The position numbers were made by a program, and so were the translations under genes. A DNA stretch of 64,000 nucleotides from contig CM056743.1 in assembly GCA_029851415.1 (NCBI GenBank), positions 30,826,405 to 30,890,404 on the forward strand, written 5' to 3'. Below are positions 25,337 to 36,730 of the stretch, piece after piece; the first letter of the stretch is position 1, and every line of letters starts with the position of its first letter. The DNA comes from Eretmocerus hayati. Lineage: Eukaryota; Arthropoda; Insecta; Hymenoptera; Aphelinidae. The notes below the pieces were generated by a model. It searched no databases. It saw nothing but the letters and a program-made list of their open reading frames with translations, and was not told the DNA's origin.

Positions 25337-25704
25337 TATCACGAACCGCTGCTGTCTGGAGCGGGTCAATCGTGCAAAATCTGAAATACAAGTCATTACA
25401 ATGTTCAAAATATTTTTCAAATATAAATTTGAAGTTAACAGGGACGTGGCAGGGTCGTAGCAGGGAGGTTCCTAGCACGTGTTTCAAAACCTCAACTGAA
25501 AAACGAGGGATCTTCATTTTGCTTTCTCGAAAAGGGTTGTATCTGTGATAAGAGATTTTTCTCTAATCAGTACTGTCTCTAATTTTTCTTCTCAAATCGA
25601 TCTTTTATTCTAAAAACTGCGCTCGTACAGATTCGGTTTTTACCGTTTTATTCCTCTTGTCGAGATCTTTCGATTGTAGGTCACATTTTTCCTTCCACGA
25701 TCGT

Positions 25705-26955
25705 GACCCGCCCTCTCATCTCGTTCGATCTGAAATTCATAGGTAAGCTAGATGACCACTCAAAGATGTGTGGGAAGAATTTACAGCCCACTCTATAGTA
25801 CAACTTCCAATTTATGCATCTTGAAAAATAATAATGTCCAAAATTTTGAAGAATCGATAATTTTAACTAGAAATATTTTTGTCCACAAAATTCATACCAA
25901 ACTTTGGGTCCCCTAAACAACTTTTTTTCGGCGATTTTTCGGGACTTGGTTAATGTGGATTTTTCATATTCATACATTTTCATCATTTAGATTATAAATT
26001 TTGCATCATATATGAAAAAGAATTACGTGCGATTCTTATTTTATTCATTTAACCAAATTCCGTATCAACAAATCTATCGATCATGGCAAAATGAACATTT
26101 TCTAAGTTTACGCTGAGTTTTTTCTTTTGGAACACTCTTTGAAAGATATTTTTGAAAAATCGAACAAAAGTTTCGAAAAGTTTGACATTTTTACTTTTTC
26201 ACAAATAACCATTCTTTAGACTACCGATTATAGCTTCGAGAGGGAAGGATTACCTATAAACGAACTCGGCGAAAGGAACAAAATGGTGAAAACCGAATCG
26301 TGTGAGTGTATGGAGATTCTTAGAATAAAAAATTGACTTGTCTGTTAGTATGTGTGTGGGTATGTCTTATTTCATTCCACGGTTTCGCTTCAACCCTTCG
26401 ACCGATCTTTTCAAAATTCATATTTCATTCTTTCTATCTCTCTCTCTCTATGGAACCATTCTCGATGTATGCGTCGTAAAGATTAAAAATGTCAACATTT
26501 TCGATGAATCGATCACATCACCCACAAATATCGTTTTTGTAAACTGTCTGATATAATTTCAGGTCACCCACACAACCATTCTTTGACGATATTTCGTCAA
26601 AAGTTTAATGAGGAATTTTCATTTTGATCGAATTTTACAATTATAATCACAAATTTTCAACCGTCCAAAGTAAAACTGCGTGCAATTCTTTATCTATCAA
26701 TTTTATCGGAATAGCCACCAACCAATCGATTCATCATGGCGAAATGATTAGATTACTCCAAGTTCCCCCGTAAACTTTTCCTAGAAATACTTTTTTGAAA
26801 TCGAATCAGTTCTCCGAAAATTTTGACAATTTTATCATTTAAGACTCATGAATCGAAAACTGTGATAGAAAAGGCTGTTAATCCCTCCAGCACATCTTTG
26901 GGTGGTCATCTACCACACTTATGAATTTTAGAAAGATCAGTCGAAGGGTTGAGGA
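25705..26955. mobile_element. TIR element with internal tandem duplication upstream of copy 2
   Basis: AGATGACCACTCAAAGATGTG (near 25750) pairs with CACATCTTTGGGTGGTCATC (near 26891), and the arms extend through a TGAAATTCATA block, about 80 bp in all. Inside, about 25960-26180 and 26600-26840 are diverged direct copies (GATCATGGCAAAATGAACAT versus ATCATGGCGAAATGATTAGA). An additional inverted copy of the terminal CAACCCTTCGACCGATCTTT is at about 26391. No coding sequence. Confidence 0.55.
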
Positions 26956-26982
26956 GAAACTGTGGACGAAAAAACAAATGAT

Positions 26983-27020
26983 CATGTTTATGTGCGTTAT
27001 CGCAGGCACATAAACATGAA
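26983..27020. repeat. Short hairpin CATGTTTATGTGC
   Basis: CATGTTTATGTGC and its exact complement GCACATAAACATG are separated by 10 bases. No T tract follows, so a terminator role is not suggested. Confidence 0.6.
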
Positions 27021-27063
27021 CGATCCCTGGGGGACTTTCAATTTTGTTCCCCAATGATGGACA

Positions 27064-27255
27064 TTTTTTCATAATTCTAGCCTAAAGAGGCCGCATTCAA
27101 ATGCGGTTTTAGGGTTCTCATGATGAAAAATCATTATTGCCCTGTGCTCGCAGGCCCATTTCTGGCGCTGAGGACTTATTTCCCTCGCTTCGCTCGGGAA
27201 ATAAACTGTCCTAGCGCCCGAACTGGGAGTACGCGCCCAGGGCAATAACGTACTA
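27064..27255 (+). repeat. Interspersed repeat with CCCTCGCTTCGCTCGG core, copy a
   Basis: Shared with the reverse complement of 55597-55772: AAATGCGGTTTTAGGGTT, TCATGATG, a TGTGCTCGC block, CCCTCGCTTCGCTCGG and a terminal GCCC/TAGGGCAATAA block. It contains nested hairpins (ATTTCCCTCGC/GCTCGGGAAAT). Two copies in opposite orientation, 28 kb apart, show it is mobile or was mobile. Confidence 0.65.
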
Positions 27256-28257
27256 TTATTCTACTAGACTCATCCTTGACTGGAATTCTATCATAGCAAG
27301 TACAGGCGATCTTTGGAAAAATGAGGTGTGGATAATTCGCAAAATTGTGGAAGTATGTCAAAATTTCAGTCACTAAGGTATTCGCTACGAGCCGCGCGCT
27401 TTTGAGACTCAAGATGGGCGATCGTGCACAACCCATGGCCACTGCGTCCACTACACTGGCGTACTGCGAAGCATACGGAGAGGGTCTTCATATGGGTTCA
27501 ATTCGAAAGCCATAGCTCAAATGTCGCAACAGTAGGCGAGAAAGTTGTAGGGCTTGCGAAAGCAAAGACTTTGAGCGGTCGTGAGCCTAAATCCAAGCAA
27601 ATTTGAGTGAGTTGAAACTATTCTAAGATTTGGCCTATGCTTTTTGCACCTCGTTTTGCACGGGCTCCGATTCTTTCGAGCTCCATACATCTTTGCCTAT
27701 TGCGCTGATTGATATCCACGAAGGCACAAAATCTTCGTAATTAAATTTCCAACAACTTTGTCGCTTACTGTTAGCAGGTCCGAGCACCCGGAGATTCAAC
27801 TTTCAGGGGTTCTATGTTTTGGGAAGTTCAGAAGATGCCACTATGCAGCGCTTCACTGAATCTCGAAGCTAATAGTGTTGACGTAATTGCATGAACTTTA
27901 GATAAATGGTGTGGGGTTGTGAAATAACTTGAGGCTTTATTAAGTTATAACGACTCAACTTCAATAGAAGCTTTCTTGGGTTTATAACACATGCATCACG
28001 GGTGCCTAAGCAGACTGGCTAATTGTCACGTAGCGCGAGCTCGGTAGCTCTGGACGAGGGACGAAAAACGTAGCCTCGCATGAGCATTCATATAATGAGA
28101 GAGAGGGTCAATGACTATATGTATAGAAATTTCCAATTACTCAAATGTAAAATTCAACAGATAGCATGAGATAAATCTCTCATAGCAAAATATTCTTCGC
28201 TTTGAGAAAGCATTCTGCTTATCTAGTTTTGCAGCGTATTTTCTCATGATCTGAGGA
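27256..28257. other. Unannotated intergenic stretch
   Basis: No gene, terminal repeat or tail recognised. Short frames at 27176-27606 read through the edge of the neighbouring repeat and have no recognisable motif. Confidence 0.4.
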
Positions 28258-29005
28258 GAAACCGCCGTGGCTCAGTAGATAAGGTATCGGATTCCACCTA
28301 AAACTCTAGGTCCACCCCACCGAGGTGGAAATCGGTGGTTGAGCGTATCTTGTCCCCACACACAGGTGCCATCTTGATGGGGTGTACCGGCTCGGCGGAA
28401 CTAGACGTAAAACTCAAACCTATATAAGTTCTTTTATAATTTGAGGAGTCGATTTCGACAGGTATGAATGCCACCCCTTTCCTCCTGCTGTGGAACCCGC
28501 AAAGGGGGTTGAGGCACTTCGGTGTCTCAGCCCTGGAGTCTGACGAGTTCCCGGCCACAGTCAGCGCCCGCCGAAACATGGAGACTACACATCTCCATCC
28601 GGCAACCTCGGAAATGGGTGAGTCTAAGGCCTCGTATTGAGGCCGTCAGTAGATGGTCACAATGCAAGCCTGGACGACTCATCCATCAACCCGAAGGGCT
28701 TCCTGAGCTTCACGGAAGCTAAGAAGAGTCCCACCCCCCCCCCACGAGGGGTGGGTTCGGCCTTGTGCTGGGGCCTGAGCCCGAAATTCGGTAGTCAAGG
28801 AGGAAGAGCGGTTATTGCAAAGCCATTCGTGGCCTCGTTACGACCATCTTCCAAACCAACGTGCTGGCAGGGCGTATCCCTGTCCCGCGCTCATGGGGCC
28901 AACCGCGGGGTTGAGACGAAAGTCAGGGACCCGGTATGTAAAAACCAATAATACCCCTGCGATGGTACTAGCCCGGGAAGCTGGGTAGGGTCCTGTATGA
29001 CCTAG
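28258..29005 (+). repeat. Repeat with tRNA-like head (retroelement fragment)
   Basis: It starts GCCGTGGCTCAGTAGATAAG, which fits a tRNA box A, followed about 30 bp later by a poor box B-like GGTCCACCCC. The GC content is higher than its surroundings. Body contains GGGGTGTACCGGCTCGGCGG and a C10 tract near 28735-28744. It could be a tRNA-derived SINE or the 5' region of a LINE. It is not a functional tRNA gene, because an acceptor stem and T-loop are not formed. Confidence 0.45.
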
Positions 29006-29417
29006 AGGCTGCATGCATGAAACAAACGTATTTCGACGTATTTTTCACGCAGCCGAATCGGTCATATTTGTTTTGTATAAAGTTGAGATCAGGTTCCGGG
29101 GAAAACTCTGTAGACCTTGCGCTTCTGGGGCTTTCAGATCATAATTCAATATTTGACTACTGCAGTGTGCATCTGAATCTACGAGCAGAGATCTCTGGAT
29201 TTTGGAGGGGTGATTGCATGCTCAAATATTGGAATCAGCTGAGAATCTTCTGAGATACAGAGTTTTGTAAATGATCATTGAAAGTCTAATAGTTCATTTC
29301 ATGACATCAAGGTATATTGATAAGTGACAGGAAAGCAAAGTATTATGCACACATACACATACAATCACTCACTCACATGAGTGAAGGATGGGCTAGACGA
29401 GATAGCGACCCCTTTTA

Positions 29418-29510
29418 TATCGTCGCCCCCGACGAAGAAAAACACGCCCCCATTTAAGAATGCATTGGGAGAACAATGGGAGGTGTTTTTCTTCTTCGGG
29501 GGCGACGATA
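29418..29510. repeat. 93-bp near-perfect hairpin, copy a
   Basis: TATCGTCGCCCCCGACGAAG pairs with CTTCTTCGGGGGCGACGATA; stems of about 35 bp enclose about 22 bp. A related hairpin is at 63425-63508. Candidate MITE or small hairpin RNA source. Confidence 0.65.
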
Positions 29511-30190
29511 TGAAGTCTCAATGTCTAGAGCAACACTTTACTGTCGCAGGGGTCGTCATCATCAACATGGCGGCGGACTACGGCCTCACCTGAAGGGTGT
29601 GTCCATAATGAAAAGCATGCCATGCTATAATTGCTATACGATCACGAGATTATTTGCTTTCGTAGGAATTCTAATTTCCCCAACAAGCATTGGCCACAGC
29701 AACTTCATCTAAATGCTCATGAATGAGAAATCGTACAAAAATGCATCTTTCCGAACCAAAATATCTGACGTCCCGCGACGTCCTGTAGAAGCATGTTCAT
29801 TGTGATGATATCCTATGTAAGATCTGCATCGGTCGCCACTTGGACCAGTAAATGTTCTCTCGAATATGAGTTTTCCATTCAACACAAAGAACGCATTCAT
29901 AGCTGAATATGAGGTGGATGGGATTTAATATGCCAATGATTGAACAGAAAAGCAAGGTTCATCAATATTTTGCAATGAGACGCGTAAGTATGATCAGTTG
30001 TATCAACGTATCCACACTTCAACCGAATGAAAATACTCGTTGTCTCACAAATGACGGAGAACATTACAAGAATGGATACTGAGAGATCAGAAGTTATTTT
30101 TCCTTAATCTGGATTACTCAGTTATACGTTCGAATGATTGTTTATTGCAATACGTATATTATAATCAAAATTATTCTTCTCGTAGAGTAA

Positions 30191-33100
30191 CTATTTCGAG
30201 CCGAGTCTTGATCCTCCATAAAAGTCACCCGAAGTTTCCGTAAAAATCCGCACAGCCCTGGTTATTATGGCTGAAGGCATATCACAATGCTCCCAAGCTC
30301 GAACAATTAAATCCTTAGCTGTACACAAAGCTTTCATGTCGGGATTGATATATTTTTGAGGGTTACATTTCTTTTCTGCCGTGAGAAAATCACACTCATT
30401 TTTCATTTGTATCACCATTGATTGATTTTTAGAAACCACAGCTTCCTGTAAAAATTTTATTCACCGTGAATGCGCACTAAAAGTTGAGTTGCTATTGTTA
30501 TTTTCCAAAGATAAAATTTAACATACCATGCCCATTTCTAGATCAAACATCGACCAATCTTCCGTGCAAGCTTGACAGTCACACGCACAGTTGTAAAACA
30601 GTCGAGACACAGACTGCCTGATTGATTTTGGGATGTAATTATAAATCGTTGAAGACATATCCAAGTAGATGAACTACGAAAGGAAGAAATTATTTTTTCA
30701 TCTCTTGATACCTATTATATTTATGAAAATTTCAGAAAATGTTCATGAACTTTTCAAATACCTTATCTCCTTTTTTGATAGGCTGTAGAGAGTGCCATAC
30801 ACACATAAGTTCACGAGTGTAATCAATTTTGATATTAGGAATACATCCTTTCACTGCCATGAGTGTTGATGAGTTGAGAGCCAAGCTATTTGAATTATTT
30901 TCATTGGTATGCATGTAGCTATCGTCGTGGAGAGTTGCGTCGAGATCGGTGGGATCGATGAGCTTGAACTGCAAAAAATAGCTAAGTATTTCGTCTTTTC
31001 ATTGGGATAAGTGATAGAACTCGTAAGTTCATTATAACTCACCCCAATAGATTTAGCTGTGACCAAGAAGGACAGTTTCAGAAGTAAAGCACCGGCAGAA
31101 ACAACAGTGTCATCATTTCCTAATTTCTTCAAGCTGTGAAAGTCATGGGGAATGTCAAAAATCTCCGTCAATTTCGCAAGGCACGCCAGCATAATAATAA
31201 CGTCTTCAGAGAATTTTTGTAATTTTTCTCTTATAAGATTGATAGGTTCGGTCTCGAAGTAGATGGTACAGTAAGTCAGCCCTCCGAGCTCTGACGAAAA
31301 ATCGTCGATGCATTGACCTTAAATGAAAATAATAAAAATTTATACAAGTAACTGTAGTAAATTCAGTGTATGCAATTTTCCGGCTCTTAAACAGTTCAAC
31401 TTGACAGGGAAGTACAAGATTCTCAAAATCAAAAGTTCCAAGAAGTGAGATCAAACTGCGACGAACATTGAAAGTATAGATGCACACGAACTGGACTGAA
31501 TGCAATGCAATATCGTTCCCAGTCTTTGGAGGAGCCAATATGTTGTTTTAGTTTAGCTTGCATATGTGAGTGCTACAAACATTCATAAAATATGTCCTGC
31601 TTTGCACATCAAGGTAAAATTTCTCGACTTTGAATAGGGATGCCGCGAGACGAGATGAGACGAGGAATTGGGAGTTATCGTCTCGCTCTCGAAAAAATTA
31701 AAAAATCTGGTTATCGTCTCGTTATCGTCTCGTCCCGTCTCGTTATCGAGCGAGACTCTCGACGAGAGTTGTTCAATAATAATGATGTATCATTACTCCT
31801 CGGCTTCATATGCACTCAATAGCCTACAAGTGATTGTAATACCACAACTCAAGTTAAAACTCAGAAATCCAAAAACTTGTTGAATCTGAAATATCTATGG
31901 GTTAAGACTGATACGTCTGAGTCCCGAAGTTGGAAGAAAGAGATAAATGAGTATTTGAGAGATGCCAGAGCTGCTGAAGGAACAACGGACATCCTTTTAT
32001 CGTGGAAAGACCACTCATACACGTATCCATCACTAAGCCGAATGGCTAGAGATATCTTGAACATACAAGCTACGTTAGTGCCAGTTGAACGCGCTTTTCC
32101 TGATGTTTCATTGATAATGACTAATTTAAGAAATCGGCTGAGCCATGAGAGTATCAGAGCATCCTTAAGTCTAAATTCATGGATGAAATCGAATTTAAAA
32201 GTGGCCATCTATAAAGTTAATATATAGGAAAAATGAAGTGTTCTTGCTCCAAAACAAATATTCCTGTCGGTTGTCAGAAAGACAATCGAACAAATATGTT
32301 ATTTTGATCGAATAAGTATGATGAAATATGATGAGCTACAATTTAGAGTGTTTTTGTCGATATCTCGACGAGAGCCTCGGCGAGAACAAAAGTTCTTATC
32401 GTCTCGAGCGATAAATTACTGATACCCTCTCGCCTCGATCTCGTCTCGCCATTGCGAGACGAGATCGAGGCGAGAGCGAGAAATCTCGAATATCGCGGCA
32501 TCCCTAACTTTGAATGAGAAATTACTCACCTTTACTTCCTAAGGATTCGATATCATCTAACAATTTTCTAATGTTACCAGCTTCTTTCAACGTCTTGAGA
32601 AAAATACTCAGAATGAAAAAATTGACACTACTGTCAGAAACCATGCGTCTTTTGAGACATGACGTAACTAAGCATTCCAAATCATGATATCGGTTCCACG
32701 AGTCATTTTTACATTTTTCAGAGCAATAAAGGCGCCAATTGCAATGATCACATGATACAGCTGTCCACAAATAATTTTTGCAATGATAGCAGTACTGAAA
32801 TATTCTATTATGTTGAATGTATGAATGATACGGCTTTTCTAGTCTAATGATTTCCCCAGGTTGGAAATCACGCATGGCAACAAAATGCAGACCATATTTG
32901 TTGCAACCAGTCACTTCGACACATTTCTGTTCAACGTTTTCTTCTTGGGCTTCGGCAATTAATGTTGTTGTTTCTAAAATCATAGCCGTTTTAAGAATTT
33001 CACATTTTTCGTCGTCGATGATCTTTTGGGTTGTTCTGATCAGTTTTTCCAGCATCTTTTTCATTTTTTTCAACTCTTCAGTAACTTCAAACTTTGCCAT

Positions 33101-33553
33101 AAAAAACTTTGCTTTTTCCAGACAATCTCTGTTATCGGGAGAGCCAAGAGCCGTATGACAATCTGCTTTTCTGCACAATAGCTTGATTTTTAATGGGATC
33201 GATGTCGTGATCCTAAGAGCCTTGTCAGCTTCCGTAATACACTCGGCATATCTCCGCATACGTCGTAGAAGAGCAGATTTATTGGCATAAGTTTTTGCCA
33301 GATCTTCTGATTCCAATGGAGCATATGCAATGCTTTCATTGTACAGGCGTATTATCTTGTGCTGATGCTCTACCTCAGTGTTATCTTGTGCGAAGAGTTT
33401 GTCTCCCTCAGTTCTTGATTTTAGAGAATGATGTACATCTTTTTGAACTATATTGATGGCATAGGTTACATCGTTAATCGAATCTAAAACTGCTCTATTT
33501 GTCTCAATCTGCTCCAAATTCTTACGGATTCTGTGTTCAAAGAATCCCAACAT
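30191..33553 (-). CDS. SMYD4-like protein, copy 3, most divergent copy
   Basis: Exons 33553-32530, 31317-31043, 30968-30762, 30673-30527 and 30445-30191 give 635 codons plus stop. The ATG chosen is the first in frame after the acceptor TTTTTTTCAG near 33603; the frame is also open upstream to that acceptor, so an upstream coding exon is possible. Its first 50 residues (MLGFFEHRIRKNLEQIETNR) do not resemble the MDSLKQHIF start of copies 4 and 5. TPR-like region (RLYNESIAYAP, KTYANKSALLRRMRRYAEC), SET N-part (GLHFVAMRDFQPGEIIRLEK), complete MYND (YCYHC, VSCDHC, YCSEKC, YHDLEC), SET core with AVKGCIPN and post-SET CDCQAC are present. NHSC is absent. A hAT remnant lies 17 bp beyond the first coding donor, inside the intron. 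Likely the oldest branch of the array. Confidence 0.85.
31635..32506 (+). mobile_element. hAT transposon remnant with C-terminal dimerisation domain
   Basis: The TIR TAGGGATGCCGCGA at 31635 is matched by TCGCGGCATCCCTA ending at 32506. ACTTTGAA at 31627-31634 and again at 32507-32514 is a perfect 8-bp target duplication, diagnostic for hAT. The open frame 31877-32227 encodes the hAT family dimerisation domain (PSLSRMARDILNIQATLVPV, ERAFP, LRNRLSHESIRASLSLNSW). The catalytic part is gone, so it is a deletion derivative of 872 bp. Both ends carry dense GAGACGAGA repeats. It lies in the first coding intron of SMYD4-like copy 3, ending 24 bp from the exon. Confidence 0.93.
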
Positions 33554-33602
33554 ATTGAGGAGTTCGATATCTGAAGTACAGCGAGTAGGTTGGTTGCAGT
33601 GT

Positions 33603-34072
33603 CTGAAAAAAATTTCGTTACAACTTTTAAAAGTGCTGCCGAAAGTCAACAAAGAAATTTAAGAATTCAAAAGTATTTTTATTACCTTTCGCAGAAGTAG
33701 CTTCAGTACTTGAATAATTTTTGATGAGAATAAAAATTTGGTATTGGAATGAGTTGGGAACAAAATTCCACGGATAGACAAATGTTTTGTGGGAAGATGC
33801 AACTTCTTTTCCAAAGAGTTTCGAGCAAGATTTATGTGGAGATTACACTGGAGCAAGCACAAATCAAGCAACTAGTTTAGACTCTGACACGAGCTCTGAC
33901 ATTACGCGAGAAGATTCGATTAGAAAACTCCAGAGATTTTCAAAAAAGTTTCAAGATTTTTAGAAATCACAAATTATTTTTGGATTTTTGTTTGAATGCT
34001 CAGGAGCAAAAGTGCACCAATAGCTACATACACTACTCCCGTTTCTTACTCATATCGCTTGTATATAAGGTC
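33603..34072. other. Upstream region of copy 3
   Basis: Expected to contain the first exon and promoter of copy 3. A minus-strand open frame at 33659-33871 has no recognisable motif. No core promoter element could be supported. Confidence 0.35.
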
Positions 34073-34880
34073 AGTGTACCCAACTTGCCCCCATTAAGCC
34101 ATTTTCTTAATAATTGTGGCTAATCTCAATATTTTCCAACGTACTTCAACTCATTTTGAAGCTTGTCTCAAGACCTTTAAAATGAGCTAAGATACGTCCA
34201 ATTTGGATTAAGTGGAGCCGAACTGTTTGAATTCTCCCAAAAGGTGATTTTTGAGAGTTTACAAAAGTGTGTACCCAACTTGCCCCCATCATTTAAAATA
34301 ATGTAAATCGGCGATGAAGTGAATAAAATCGCTTTGATCCGTTTTGATCACCGTGCAGCGACATTTGTAGCTTTTAGCTGGCCCAAGACATCGTTTCCGA
34401 CCTATTTTGACGTGGTCAACACGTTCTGAGTGGTAAAAAAAGTCATACTGCACGCCTTCCCGAAATAACCATATGGGGGCATGTTGGGTACACTCCGATG
34501 TCGACCTTCTAGATTCTCAAACCATCTTCGTGTTTTGTACATAAAATCGCTCCAAATCAGAGTTCTGCAACCCTGAAGAGCGGATTTTGAAGGTATTGAG
34601 ACAAGGAATCGAATGCGCTAAGGTACGTGAAGATTGGCCGAATAAAAATAAATTGGCACCGGTTTTAGTGAACGTGATTTCCTCGGTGATTTCTTAGCCG
34701 TGCAAACACGAAAAATGGAAAACTCACTTTATATTTTCTGGAGAACGCAGAAATGATCCGGGGTCGTTGAAAACTACGTATTTTCTCATATTTTAACATA
34801 GCAAACGTAAAAAAAAATTGCGGGAAGGTCAACGAGCGCCCATTTCTGAGATCGGCATATGGGGGCAAGTTGGGTACACT
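34073..34880. mobile_element. Nested-TIR element, AGTGTACCCAACTTGCCCCC ends
   Basis: AGTGTACCCAACTTGCCCCC at 34073 and its exact complement ending at 34880 form perfect TIRs of at least 22 bp. The same end sequence recurs internally at about 34270 (forward) and 34474-34495 (reverse), so a smaller element of about 228 bp sits inside the larger one. No coding sequence. Diverged relatives lie at 43187-43519 and about 61740-62074. Confidence 0.8.
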
Positions 34881-36730
34881 TACCTCATATGCTCAGATTC
34901 CAACGTTTTCTCTCATAACCGATCTCTTGACAGTAGTTGCGTTATAAATCAAAACCATGCGAAATTGTGAGCCCGTGTCGTCTTGGTAGAACCATGGCTT
35001 GATTTTATATGGTCGAATTTCGGTTGGTGTTCTGGACAAGCCAATTTGCACACATTGCTACTCGAGCAAATAAGTATCGTATCGTGAGTCAGAATACAAT
35101 GTATATTGAAATACGAGTGAAAGTATAGGCAAAAGGAGACGAAGAGGAAGAATTAGAAGAAGAAGTAAAAGAAGAAGAGGAAGGAGAAAATACATTCAAC
35201 AGAATCGTAAAAAAATCGCTGTCAACGAATGTATAGTTTAGCGGAGAAGCTCTCTTGACCAAAATCCATTTTAGAGTTAGCTAAACGAAAATTTAATGTA
35301 AGATTTGAGTTCTTCAGAATTTCATTCTTACAATTGTATGCGAAAAAGATGCAGTGTCAAGCCGACTCTACAGGAGTTGCTTCTAATTTGGAAAGGGTCA
35401 TTCCTTCATTTTGGCGTATCATTATAATGTCCTTGATAGTCGAAATGGCAGAAAATATTGTTTTATAAAATATTTTTTGAATAAAATGATACGTATCTGT
35501 ATACCGATTGCAGAGGATAACCAATCAAATCTGGGATTCAGTGAAAAAAAAGAAGAAGAAAGAGCTACCGGACGTTGACAGATCTCAAGAGTACCATACT
35601 TTATACCATATAAGAGTGCCATACTTATTCTTAACTTAGATATTTTTTGAACCGCTGGGATGAAAAAAGTTCAACTAATTCGTGTGATATTTCAACATAA
35701 GATGTTGTCGCCAATTTTTTTTCGCTTTTCAACATCTTCCTAAAATGGGTCTTTCAATATGACATGGTGTTGTTCAGAGTTTCTACAGACAAGCTGACTC
35801 ACAAGGTGAGCACTTTTATGAATTTTCACAAGATATATTTCTTTGACGAGAGGATAAATACAATCAACTTGGTCGAGACTTAATATTCGATTGAGCAATA
35901 GGAACATTTAGGAAGATACCAGGAATTTTTACCAAAGTTTGGCAAGCGAGTTTTATCACAGCAGGGTTAAATCACTCACCTTGTACTGGTCAGATGTCCC
36001 TGATGATCAATTTTCAAAAACAATAACTGACAGGTTTCGCTATAGTGTATAGCTTTCGATTCTGATGATCAAACAGCCTCGCAAAATTCTTAGGATCAAC
36101 GACAAGTGAATTTGCATGGCCTCTATTCGACTGCGAGTAAAACGGTGTCTGGTCGCAATTCAGATGCAGTAGCCTCTCACAAAAATGCTGACATATCACA
36201 TGGTACACCATCGAGAGAATTGTGTCGTGCGGCTCAACTGGGTTCGACAAGGACTGTCGAGAACTGATCTGCGTTACAATAAGACGCGCGAAGGTGGCAA
36301 TCATATGGCAAGTTGGGCCTTAGGATGTGTTCACAAATGATGCATATGCAGTGCACACTGAGCGCACTGCATTTGAACCAAGTTTGTAGGGCTCAAATCA
36401 GAGAATTTCTCGTTTGGGCCGGTTTGTGTGTTCGCTCCGTTATCGTCTTATCCAAAGCAGAACTCGACGAGCTCCATTTGGGTTAGCTTGAATTCGATCA
36501 GCTGCATATGTGCACGTGTGGAGTGCATCATACGTGGACGCACCCTTACACACACAGACACACACACAATTGTAACATACAATTATGATCAAGGATTCTG
36601 ATTTGACATTTTTTAAAGGTTCCATGTGTAAGAGACATATCAGGTATTGATTGAAAAAGCTGGAATTTTTTATGGAATTTCGGTTCAATTTTAGATTTAT
36701 CAAAAGTCTTTCATTTGAACTAGCACAGTA
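34881..36730. other. Intergenic stretch with purine-rich and CA-repeat tracts
   Basis: A GA-rich tract is at about 35130-35190 (GAAGAAGAAG units) and a short CA repeat at about 36545-36568. No gene recognised. Confidence 0.45.

Noticed and set aside
28258..28330. tRNA gene
   Set aside because: Only a box A-like start is present; no acceptor stem, anticodon arm or proper T-loop can be drawn.
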